A DNA stretch of 6,643 nucleotides from Nitrososphaerales archaeon TH5894 (GTDB taxonomy: Archaea; Thermoproteota; Nitrososphaeria; Nitrososphaerales; Nitrososphaeraceae), in contig JAATVK010000278.1 of the NCBI GenBank assembly GCA_014523485.1, positions 1 through 6,643 of the forward strand. Reading direction: 5' to 3'. Below the pieces are notes generated by a model that saw only the letters and a list, made by a program, of their open reading frames with translations, was not told the DNA's origin and searched no databases. The translations under genes and the position numbers were made by a program. Shown here one piece after another: positions 1 to 5,877 of this stretch; within the stretch, counting starts at the first letter, position 1; every line of letters begins with the position of its first letter.

Positions 1-298
1 ATCAAATATTCTTTAGCCTTTTGTTTATATTCTTGATATGGGTATGTATTCCTCAATTGTATCAATTTCTCTACTCTCTCTTTCCCCTTTTTGTGATTTC
101 CATTCTATGAAAATATTCTTTAGCTTTTTGTCTGTATCCTATAGCATCGTATGCTAAACCTAGTTTATACCAAATATAAGGATATTTCGGATGAATTTCC
201 ATAATTTTATCATAAGATTCTATTTCTTTTTGAATTTCAACATATGAAATATTATTCCACCAATCAAAAATAGTTTTTTCTATTCCATCGTTTTGCAT
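1..298 (-). pseudogene. TPR-repeat protein, N-terminal part, frameshifted (left copy)
   Basis: The frame opens at an ATG (296-298) and reads 75 residues to a TAG at 71-73. Residues about 22-68 look like one tetratricopeptide repeat (Y-x-K-I-M-E-I-H-P, then W-Y-K-L-G-L-A-Y-D-A-I-G, then A-K-E-Y-F), a helical protein-binding repeat. After residue 68 the frame becomes poor, but shifting by one base in the T5/C4 run at 84-92 restores a TPR-like reading to the window edge, including K-E-R-V-E-K-L and a second Q-K-A-K-E-Y-L. One A is therefore missing on the coding strand, through mutation or a sequencing error. A copy about 91% identical over 68 residues lies inverted at 4532-4737. The specific partner or role cannot be told. 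The gene continues beyond the left edge. Confidence 0.7.
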
Positions 299-380
299 AA
301 CAATATATTCAATGAATCTTGTAATCTTAAAACTTGGTTATCATAAAAGTTGTATGTCTATATTGATTTTTTTGAGATTT
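96..380. repeat. Left arm of a long inverted repeat (TPR gene start plus leader)
   Basis: The reverse complement of this stretch matches 4443-4737. The match covers the TPR coding start and the upstream leader, nearly base for base for about 55 bases before the ATG and more loosely, with a gap, to about 380. It stops sharply just after the shared ATG-GAA-AT codons (96-103). The arms are diverged, so this is not a recent duplication. The outer ends were placed by eye and are approximate. Confidence 0.75.
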
Positions 381-392
381 AGACTATATGTA

Positions 393-472
393 GTTAATGT
401 TTATGGAGAATCTAATAAATATTGTTTATTTTGTTAATGTTTATGGAGAATCTAATAAATATTGTTTATTTT
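393..472. repeat. Perfect 40-bp tandem duplication (two units)
   Basis: The unit starting GTTAATGTTTATGGAGAATC occurs at 393-432 and again, with no difference, at 433-472. There is no spacer and no third copy. The exact identity suggests a recent slippage duplication. It lies upstream of the left TPR copy, outside the shared inverted-repeat homology, and in no convincing reading frame. Confidence 0.95.
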
Positions 473-787
473 ACTACAATTTAAAATATAGGATATGATA
501 TAAACCAAGATAATTATTTTATTTTAATAAATCAAAATTGAAATTGTGTACAGCTAAAATTAAAATTTAGTCCGACGAAAGTAAAGGAAGAGTAAAAAAT
601 TTCACTTTTGAGGATGAAGCAAGGCAGAGATAAAATAAATATATAGTTCATTTCATTTAATTAGTATTTTCTATGAATATTATGATTAACTATGTAGAAA
701 TATTAACCCATTTTAAAAATATTAATTAACCATGAATTAATAAAATTACTAATAATTTTCAATCTGGCTTAATACAAACAAATCATT
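473..787. other. AT-rich intergenic stretch, no gene seen
   Basis: Both strands are broken by frequent stops. The part at about 550-625 is somewhat richer in G and in A/G runs than its surroundings. It does not fold into a recognisable tRNA and shows no convincing protein similarity. No function is assigned. Confidence 0.5.
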
Positions 788-833
788 TTCCATAGAAAGC
801 GAAGGAGGGAATTTAAAATTGCTTTCTATGGAA
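788..833 (+). repeat. Strong hairpin with 13-bp perfect stem; loop holds GGAGGG
   Basis: TTCCATAGAAAGC (788-800) is the exact reverse complement of GCTTTCTATGGAA (821-833), separated by 20 bases. The loop contains a GGAGGG at 804-809, which would be a good Shine-Dalgarno site for the TTG codon at 819-821. The stem resembles a second hairpin at 4195-4226 and, more weakly, one at 1978-2001. It could be a terminator, a translation-control element for the small ORF, or a remnant of a short palindromic repeat. Confidence 0.7.
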
Positions 834-974
834 GTGGTATATGGTATTTGCTTAGGATTACTCCGATTTATTAATTTATTTATCTTTATAATAGAAAATA
901 TAGTTATCTATATTGAACTCTATTTACAAAATTGTTTGCAGATAGTAATATTTAAAATTATAGAGAACTGTTGA
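819..974 (+). CDS. Possible small hydrophobic protein, 51 aa, TTG start
   Basis: A reading frame runs from TTG 819 (or ATG 828) to a TGA at 972-974. From TTG it is 51 residues, very rich in Ile, Leu, Phe and Val, with few charges and a likely membrane helix around residues 8-27. The TTG start is favoured because GGAGGG (804-809) lies nine bases before it, while it is 18 bases before the ATG. The start and the Shine-Dalgarno site sit inside the hairpin at 788-833. I recognise no family. T-rich DNA easily gives hydrophobic open frames by chance, so this rests mainly on the ribosome-binding site. Confidence 0.25.
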   Translation: MLSMEVVYGICLGLLRFINLFIFIIENIVIYIELYLQNCLQIVIFKIIENC

Positions 975-1078
975 AGTTACCATTATCATATAGATTATTT
1001 TTTCATTTTACAATAAAATAAATCTTCCACGATATCTCTAATAGGTAACCAATGTAGAATGTAATATTACTTACTAAA

Positions 1079-1981
1079 ATGTCAATAGAATTTTTTTACA
1101 TATTACTTTATAACCATAATAACTTAATAGACATTATCTTGTTGACACTATTAGCTTTTTTAATAAAACTACACGAAAACCTAAGAAGGTTCGATAGTAA
1201 AACTAACAGTTATATTAAAAACTCTAATGAAAAAAATATTCACGATATAAGAACTTCGCTCAGGAGATTTAATGCTGCTTTTTTAATATTACCTAAAAGA
1301 TATAGAAAAAAAGGATGTTTATTGTCAGACTATAATCAACTAGCTAACAAATTCTTTAAAGTAAATAGTGAGATTAGAGATATGGATATCATATATGAAA
1401 AATTAAATGGTTATCCACAAACTGATCAAAGAAACATTGTAATTGATTTATTGAAAAAGGATAGACAATCTCATTTAGATGGTGCAAAAACCATTGCTTT
1501 ATCTCTTAAAAATATGAATTCGAATAAAATTCTTGATAAAATGGATATAACAGAAAAAGAAGTACAAAAGAGATATAATAAACTTCTTTTTAGACTAGTT
1601 TCAAAAATAGAGACAAATTTTCTTATTGTCATCACAAATATTTTAAAGATAAAAGAATTACATGAATTAAGAAAAGACTGTAAGAAACTAAAGTACCTTT
1701 TAGAATTATTGGTAAAAGATAATAATAAAAAAAATAATACCGTTATTAAATTGATAAAAACTCTTCAGAATATCCAAGATATTCTTGGGAGTATTCGTGA
1801 TTATGATGTCAGCATTGATTATTTAAAAAAATTAGAACCTAGTAAAGAAATTCAGGAAATAGTTAATAATGAAATAGAACAGAGAAGATTAAAATATGAA
1901 GAATTTTTAAGATTTTCTAAAAGACGTTTACATATCTCCAAAGATTCATTCTTTGCAAGAATTAAAAGTTTACTTTCATAG
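1079..1981 (+). CDS. CHAD-domain protein (polyphosphate-binding)
   Basis: This 300-residue protein carries a complete CHAD domain, an all-helical fold with a basic channel known to bind polyphosphate and direct proteins to polyphosphate granules. The two internal halves are visible: first I-H-D-I-R-T-S-L-R-R (54-63) followed by R-D-M-D (100-103), then L-H-E-L-R-K-D-C-K-K-L-K-Y (194-206) followed by I-R-D-Y-D (239-243). The conserved His and basic residues are all present. No CYTH triphosphatase domain is attached. Residues about 16-31 are strongly hydrophobic and could be a membrane anchor or a buried first helix. The ATG at 1079 is the only Met before residue 104. No Shine-Dalgarno site precedes it, so the mRNA may be leaderless or have a short leader; an AT-rich TATA-like stretch lies near 1008-1023. 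The PPK2 gene downstream on the same strand supports a polyphosphate role. Confidence 0.88.
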   Translation: MSIEFFYILLYNHNNLIDIILLTLLAFLIKLHENLRRFDSKTNSYIKNSNEKNIHDIRTSLRRFNAAFLILPKRYRKKGCLLSDYNQLANKFFKVNSEIRDMDIIYEKLNGYPQTDQRNIVIDLLKKDRQSHLDGAKTIALSLKNMNSNKILDKMDITEKEVQKRYNKLLFRLVSKIETNFLIVITNILKIKELHELRKDCKKLKYLLELLVKDNNKKNNTVIKLIKTLQNIQDILGSIRDYDVSIDYLKKLEPSKEIQEIVNNEIEQRRLKYEEFLRFSKRRLHISKDSFFARIKSLLS

Positions 1982-2001
1982 AAAAGCAAATGGTTTTCTA
2001 T
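1978..2001 (+). terminator. Hairpin overlapping the CHAD stop codon
   Basis: ATAGAAAA (1978-1985) pairs perfectly with TTTTCTAT (1994-2001) across an 8-base loop. The stop TAG is inside the first arm. It could mark the transcript end or protect the 3' end. The stem is AT-rich and weak, and no clear T-run follows. The arm resembles the stems at 788-833 and 4195-4226. Confidence 0.35.
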
Positions 2002-2072
2002 ATATGATGAAGTAAAAATAATCATAACAAGTTATCAAGTTGATAAAAAAGTTAATTGATTCCTATTTATTT

Positions 2073-2543
2073 TTATATGCAATTTCTTAAGTTAGATGGA
2101 TTATTTTTTATGGTATTGTCATCAAAAGTTTTATCAACAGATGACTTTTCGATAATAAATTTGTCTTTAATTATGTTACCATCATTAGAATAAATTTGTC
2201 CAACAAGACTTTTTCTATTGTTAGTTGTTTTTAATTCCAAAAATCCATGTTCTTCTAATTGGTTTGCAGTGAAATAAGCTTGTTCATCTAATCCATGTAA
2301 TTCCCGTCCACCAGTACCAACTATGCCAAAAATAGTGCCTTCAGGGTTAACATAAATATTTTCTTCATTATCTCCATTACTTAGTATTGCACTTTGTGTT
2401 ATTGTAGGATTTGAAGGATTTTCACTATTATAGATTAAAGGATAGGTCCTCTGATAATTATGGACGTGTCCTTGTAATACTAAATCTACACCATATTCAT
2501 TGAAAAGACTATGATAGAGAAGTCCTGGTCCTGAGACTAATAA
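2073..2543 (-). pseudogene. Metallophosphatase (purple-acid/calcineurin-like), C-terminal remnant
   Basis: A 156-codon frame, opened only by a stop at 2544-2546 and closed by TAA at 2073-2075, has no ATG or GTG, and its only TTG lies well into the frame. Near its beginning it reads L-Y-H-S-L-F-N-E-Y-G-V-D-L-V-L-Q-G-H-V-H-N-Y-Q-R-T-Y-P-L. The G-H-x-H (2460-2471) is the last metal-binding motif of calcineurin-like and purple acid phosphatases, and G-T-G-G-R-E-L further on fits the same family. The upstream metal-binding motifs (D-x-H, G-D-x-x, N-H-D/E) and most of the catalytic domain are absent, so it cannot be an active phosphomonoesterase. The conserved part begins about nine codons into the frame, so the break is near 2520-2545. 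The C-terminal part carries no further lesion. Confidence 0.75.
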
Positions 2544-2548
2544 TTAAA

Positions 2549-2720
2549 CTATTTCATTTTTGCAAACCTCATTTGTTTTGTCATCAACTGACTAACTAAA
2601 TCTTTTATTGTTATTTCCTGTTGCAGTAAACCCATAAGACTATAATTGAAATATTTTTACCATTTTGACCTTCTATATCAGAAAAAACATTCTTTAATTC
2701 ATTAATATTGTTTGTTATTG
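2549..2720 (-). pseudogene. Unidentified coding remnant next to the phosphatase remnant
   Basis: Two adjacent minus-strand frames together read like one helical protein end. The first gives N-N-I-N-E-L-K-N-V-F-S-D-I-E-G-Q-N-G-K-N-I-S (about 2650-2715). The second, one base out of step from about 2640, gives S-L-M-G-L-L-Q-Q-E-I-T-I-K-D-L-V and ends in M-R-F-A-K-M-K before a TAG at 2549-2551. The composition looks like real protein, but I do not recognise the family and the join is a guess. It ends only a few bases before the phosphatase remnant begins and runs into the PPK2 promoter region. It may be chance open frame. Confidence 0.3.
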
Positions 2721-2722
2721 TA

Positions 2723-3544
2723 ATGAAGACAAACCTCATAAACAGCCTTATAGTTAAACCAAATACCAATACCAAGATTCGTCTAAGTGATTGGGATCCC
2801 ACTTATTCAGGAAGAATGAATAAGGAAGAAGCCGAGAGAATGCTAAACCAAACTCTAATGAATCAGATGGATAATCTGCAATACAAGCTTTTTGCAAATA
2901 AAAGTCAATCATTGCTAATCATTCTACAAGGGATATCTGCAGCTGGCAAAGATGGTACTATACGAAATGTAATGAATGCTTTCAATCCACAAAGTTGTAA
3001 AGCCATATCATTCAAAGCTCCAAATGAAGATGAGCTTTCCCATGATTATTTGTGGCGTGTACATAAATTAGTACCTGGAAAAGGTGAAATAACAGTATTT
3101 AATCGTTCCCACTATGAGGATATTATAGAAGTAAGAGTACGTAAATTGATATCAAAATCCATTTGGTCTAAAAGATATAAACAGATTAACGAATTTGAAC
3201 ATTATTTATATGAAAATAATATCAAGATCATAAAATTCTTTTTGCACATAAGTAAAGACGAACAACGGAAAAGATTGGAGGAGAGAATAAAAAATCCTTT
3301 AAAACAATGGAAAATCACAGAAAGCGATTTAACTGAACCGATATATTATGAGGAATACATGAAAGCATATGAAGAAGCTCTATGGAAATGCAATACAGAT
3401 TGGGCTCCATGGTATATAATTCCTGCCAATACGAAATGGTTTAGAAATTTTGTAATAACACAGATTATAGTCAATACTCTTGAAAGTATGAAATTAACTT
3501 TTCCCAAGCCAAATTTTGATATATCCAAGTATCTGAATGTATAA
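2723..3544 (+). CDS. ppk2: Polyphosphate kinase 2 family protein (PPK2)
   Basis: PPK2 enzymes transfer phosphate between polyphosphate and nucleotides in the cytoplasm; this subgroup (class III-like) usually phosphorylates AMP and/or ADP using polyphosphate. From the ATG at 2723 the protein is 273 residues, normal for a single-domain PPK2. In order: R-L-S-D-W-D-P lead-in (20-26), Walker A G-I-S-A-A-G-K-D-G-T (70-79), S-F-K-A-P (96-100), H-D-Y-L-W-R (107-112), Walker B-region F-N-R-S-H-Y-E-D (126-133), lid L-E-E-R-I-K-N-P (185-192) with Q-W-K (195-197), and A-P-W-Y-I-I-P-A (228-235) followed by K-W-F-R-N. The third Walker A residue is Ser72 (TCT, 2936-2938) where PPK2 proteins nearly always have Asp. 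A TTG five codons upstream (2708) is in frame but has no supporting signal; the ATG keeps the usual N-terminus. No Shine-Dalgarno site is seen. Confidence 0.9.
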   Translation: MKTNLINSLIVKPNTNTKIRLSDWDPTYSGRMNKEEAERMLNQTLMNQMDNLQYKLFANKSQSLLIILQGISAAGKDGTIRNVMNAFNPQSCKAISFKAPNEDELSHDYLWRVHKLVPGKGEITVFNRSHYEDIIEVRVRKLISKSIWSKRYKQINEFEHYLYENNIKIIKFFLHISKDEQRKRLEERIKNPLKQWKITESDLTEPIYYEEYMKAYEEALWKCNTDWAPWYIIPANTKWFRNFVITQIIVNTLESMKLTFPKPNFDISKYLNV

Positions 3545-4194
3545 ACAATAATATTAAAATACTGGCATTAGAGATACTCGCTTTCAACTCATAAAATGCA
3601 ATTAAATTTGTAGATACTAGTATCATGTCTTAAAAGAAAATGAATTAATCTCTTAAGAAGACCTGAAAATTGATATGTGATTTTTAGATTTCAGATCTGG
3701 TAATTCATTTTCTTAGTCTAAACTTCGACATTATGTAGAATCCTATTAAAACGTTGAATAAGGATATTTTGCAAATCTAAACTTTATAACATAAAAATTA
3801 ACTTTTGAAAAATTAACTGTCTAAAAATTATTAAACATGGGTATTTTCTCCTAAATAAACTATATAGGTATCACCAGATAAATATTGTGATCAATATAGA
3901 TAACAATTTATTCAAGATAAATATAATGATCTAATTTGTACTCTATAACAATACATAAATTCAATATAATACTATATTAGTTTAAGATAAAACATTACTT
4001 TTATTTAACTTCCTAAATATGTTTTATCTCCCTCTAGATAAATTTGGTTAATTTATTATTTGCTGCTAGTAATACCTCTAGTAATATTCTATAGTATATT
4101 GTAGATCACTATAGGAAAATATAATTTCTATTGAAAAAGTAAATAAAGTAATAACTCAAAAGGATAATAGCCAATTCTGTAGACAAAAGAACAT
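3545..4194. other. Gene-free AT-rich stretch after PPK2
   Basis: No frame on either strand shows recognisable protein similarity. Apart from the nested inverted repeat at 3634-3714, it holds a 7-bp inverted repeat CTATAGT/ACTATAG (4089-4095 and 4108-4114). It also has several near-repeats of GATAAATAT around 3880-3930. No promoter or RNA gene can be supported. Confidence 0.5.
3634..3714. repeat. Nested inverted repeat, about 81 bp, downstream of PPK2
   Basis: The outer arms AAGAAAATGAATTA (3634-3647) and TAATTCATTTTCTT (3701-3714) are perfect 14-bp complements. Inside them AGACCTGAAA (3659-3668) pairs with TTTCAGATCT (3689-3698) with one mismatch, around a 20-base loop. It begins about 90 bases after the PPK2 stop. 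It could be a 3' end structure, a small structured RNA or a short palindromic mobile-element remnant. No flanking target-site duplication was noticed. Confidence 0.6.
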
Positions 4195-4226
4195 CCATAG
4201 GAAGTGTTTGCTTGCACTTTCTATGG
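4195..4226. repeat. Hairpin, 12-bp stem, related to the one at 788-833
   Basis: CCATAGGAAGTG (4195-4206) pairs with CACTTTCTATGG (4215-4226) with one G-T pair across an 8-base loop. The outer part of the stem (CCATAG, then CTTTCTATGG) is the same as in the hairpin at 788-833. It lies about 300 bases upstream of the right TPR copy, as the other lies about 490 bases upstream of the left copy. Confidence 0.65.
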
Positions 4227-4239
4227 TTAATTTTATACT

Positions 4240-4254
4240 CTTTACGCCGTAAAA
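4240..4254. promoter_or_regulatory. Small palindrome, possible operator
   Basis: TTTACG (4241-4246) and CGTAAA (4248-4253) form a perfect inverted repeat around a single C. It stands out as GC-bearing in AT-rich surroundings. Such a compact dyad can be a regulator-binding site, but no gene start is close by, so the role is unknown. Confidence 0.2.
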
Positions 4255-4297
4255 GAATTATTTATTTTATTTCAAGTTGTTAGTACATAATTTTTGA

Positions 4298-4322
4298 GTA
4301 TGTTAATATATTTCCAACATAC
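4298..4322. repeat. Short hairpin
   Basis: GTATGTT (4298-4304) is the exact complement of AACATAC (4316-4322) with an 11-base loop. No gene end or start lies next to it, and its role is unknown. Confidence 0.3.
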
Positions 4323-4442
4323 AAATTCATATTGTTATGGAATGCTAATAAAATAAAATAACTCCAGTCCTTTACTTATCTCCTAAGCTTGTACATTCCT
4401 CCGAAATCATATTCACTAAAATCTTGAAAAAATAGTATCATA

Positions 4443-4737
4443 TTATCTCAATACCAAAAATAATCAATATAATTATACAAGTTTCATGATAACCAAGTTT
4501 TAAGGTTACAAGATTCATTGCATATATTGTTATGCAAAACGATGGAATAGAAAAAACTATTTTTGAATGGTGGAATAATATTCCATATGTTGAAAATTCA
4601 AAAAGAAATAGACTATTATGATAATATTATGGAGATACATCCCAAATTTCCTTATATTTGGTATAAACTAGGTTTAGCATATGATGCTATAGGATACAGG
4701 CAAAAAGCTAAAGAATATTTTCATAGAATGGAAATAG
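4443..4737. repeat. Right arm of the long inverted repeat
   Basis: This arm is the inverted counterpart of 96-380. The leader from about 4475 to the ATG at 4532 matches with only a handful of changes, and weaker, gapped similarity continues back to about 4443. The match ends within the codons ATG-GAA-AT (4730-4737), seven bases before the stop codon of the convergent cyclase gene. The junction therefore looks like a recombination or deletion end point. Confidence 0.75.
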
Positions 4738-4775
4738 ATTTTATTAATTCAATAATTTTTTTACAGTATTGGTAA
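4532..4775 (+). pseudogene. TPR-repeat protein fragment, frameshifted and truncated (right copy)
   Basis: From ATG 4532 the frame reads M-Q-N-D-G-I-E-K-T-I-F-E-W-W-N-N-I, like the left copy, then hits a TGA at 4619-4621. Compared with the left copy there is one extra A in the A4 run at 4593-4596. Past it the other frame restores the TPR motif (I-Q-K-E-I, I-M-E-I-H-P, W-Y-K-L-G-L-A-Y-D) up to H-R-M-E-I. Homology stops at 4737. The remaining codons to TAA 4775 are unrelated sequence antisense to the end of the cyclase gene. Only one of the several repeats expected in a TPR protein remains, so it is almost certainly non-functional. Confidence 0.75.
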
Positions 4776-5829
4776 ATACCTTTTTATCAACTGGTTTTCT
4801 CATAATTTGTTCTTTCGATAATCCAGGGATTATACTTAATATTTCATCTATTATATCTAACGCGGTTACAAATAATATCTTAATCTTTGGATCTATAGCT
4901 TTTATTTGTTGATATAATTGAAAACCATTCAAATTTTTCATCCTAACATCGAGTATTACTAATAAATCGATAAAATCTGGATTATCTCTAATATAATTCA
5001 ATGCAACATACGGATCTGTAAACGAAGTTATATTATAATCATAATCACTTAGAAAAAGTCTATAAGTAAAAAGTATTTCCTGCTCATCATCTACTACAAT
5101 TACTCTTTTGTTATTATTTTCTTTATGAAAAAAGAAACTATTTGCATTCTCAGTTTCTTTAAGGTCCTTACTAGATGAACCTAATTGTTTCTCAGTAAGG
5201 GTAAAAATATCTTCTCTTTTAATATTATATGTAGGATATCTAACAATTGGGGTTAGTTTATATTCTCTATTATTATAAAAATTAAATTTTTTGGTAATAG
5301 AGGGAAACGATTTCAAAACTCGATAAATATTATCTCCTATAATGATTTCATTCGGAATAGACAAGGAGGATGAATTTATTTTTGAACAAAGATTTATAGT
5401 TGATCCAAATAAATCTATTTGACTATATTCTCCCATTAAAGCTAAATCTACTAAACCATAATCTATACTAATTTTATAGTTGAATGGGGGTAGATGTTGC
5501 CTCGTCAATTCTTCATTAATATTATACCGCTCATCGAGAATATTAAAACCACAGTCAATAGCTTCTTTAAAGACATCGATATTTTTATTATTGGAAGTTT
5601 TAGGGAAGTAAAATAATAAACAATCACCGATATTTTTAATAACTTTTCCGCTATAATTTTTAACATTTTCTGATACTGAATTTATAAATGTAGAATAATA
5701 TTTTCTAATAGATTCTAAATTATCCATTGTAATAGTATGTTTAGTTGAATCTACCAAATCAATAAAACCTATACAACATTTTATCGAGTCACCGGAAAAT
5801 CTAATCCCTGTAGATGAAAAATTTTTCAT
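4744..5829 (-). CDS. Class III nucleotide cyclase fused to a response-regulator receiver domain
   Basis: This 361-residue soluble protein has a class III adenylate/guanylate cyclase homology domain (about 15-200), a linker, and a C-terminal receiver domain (about 241-361). In the cyclase part, metal-binding Asp24 (F-I-D-L-V-D-S-T) and Asp69 (K-N-I-G-D) are present. So are the adenine-selecting pair Lys65 and Asp139 (Q-I-D-L-F-G) and the ribose-orienting Asn146, which favour ATP to cAMP. The transition-state Arg expected four residues after that Asn is Lys150. The receiver keeps the acidic pair Asp247/Asp248, phospho-acceptor Asp294 (V-I-L-D-V-R-M), Thr322 and Lys345 (R-K-P), so it should be phosphorylatable by a histidine kinase not present here. 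Putting the receiver after the cyclase is the reverse of the commoner order. The start is fixed by GGAGGT upstream. The gene is monocistronic and convergent with the truncated TPR copy. Confidence 0.85.
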   Translation of the reverse strand: MKNFSSTGIRFSGDSIKCCIGFIDLVDSTKHTITMDNLESIRKYYSTFINSVSENVKNYSGKVIKNIGDCLLFYFPKTSNNKNIDVFKEAIDCGFNILDERYNINEELTRQHLPPFNYKISIDYGLVDLALMGEYSQIDLFGSTINLCSKINSSSLSIPNEIIIGDNIYRVLKSFPSITKKFNFYNNREYKLTPIVRYPTYNIKREDIFTLTEKQLGSSSKDLKETENANSFFFHKENNNKRVIVVDDEQEILFTYRLFLSDYDYNITSFTDPYVALNYIRDNPDFIDLLVILDVRMKNLNGFQLYQQIKAIDPKIKILFVTALDIIDEILSIIPGLSKEQIMRKPVDKKVFTNTVKKLLN

Positions 5830-5837
5830 CTATTACA

Positions 5838-5843
5838 ACCTCC
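5838..5843 (-). promoter_or_regulatory. Shine-Dalgarno site of the cyclase-receiver gene
   Basis: On the minus strand GGAGGT stands eight bases before the ATG at 5827-5829. It is the clearest ribosome-binding site in the window, and CHAD and PPK2 lack one. Confidence 0.75.
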
Positions 5844-5865
5844 AAAACCATAATTACTTAAAGTA

Positions 5866-5877
5866 AGTATATACCTA
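5866..5877 (-). promoter_or_regulatory. Possible archaeal TATA box for the cyclase-receiver gene
   Basis: The minus strand reads TTAGGTATATACTTAC here, with the palindrome GTATATAC at 5868-5875. Transcription starting about 25 bases downstream would begin near 5845 and just include the Shine-Dalgarno site. This spacing is sensible for archaea. The match to the TATA consensus is only partial. Confidence 0.3.

Noticed and set aside
393..472. CRISPR array
   Set aside because: Two directly joined identical units with no spacers and no cas gene nearby.
550..640. Small RNA gene (tRNA or C/D-box guide RNA)
   Set aside because: No cloverleaf can be drawn, and no matched C and D boxes with correct spacing are visible.
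2708..2722. TTG start for PPK2 five codons upstream of the ATG
   Set aside because: No Shine-Dalgarno site and no family similarity for the extra residues; the ATG at 2723 gives the usual PPK2 N-terminus.
2723..2802. Extension of the minus-strand remnant frame upstream to a GTG at 2802
   Set aside because: This part is simply antisense to the PPK2 N-terminus; only the stretch below about 2720 could be a true remnant.
3346..3528. Minus-strand 60-residue open frame inside PPK2
   Set aside because: It is antisense to conserved PPK2 motifs, has no ribosome-binding site and no recognisable protein features.
4563..4621. TTG start at 4563 for the right TPR frame
   Set aside because: The residues from 4563 to the A-run are out of frame with the homologous left copy; the true ancestral start is the ATG at 4532 and the frame is broken by an extra A.
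96..4737. Insertion sequence or composite transposon bounded by the inverted repeats
   Set aside because: No transposase or integrase is present, the arms are parts of a TPR gene rather than transposon ends, and no target-site duplication is seen.
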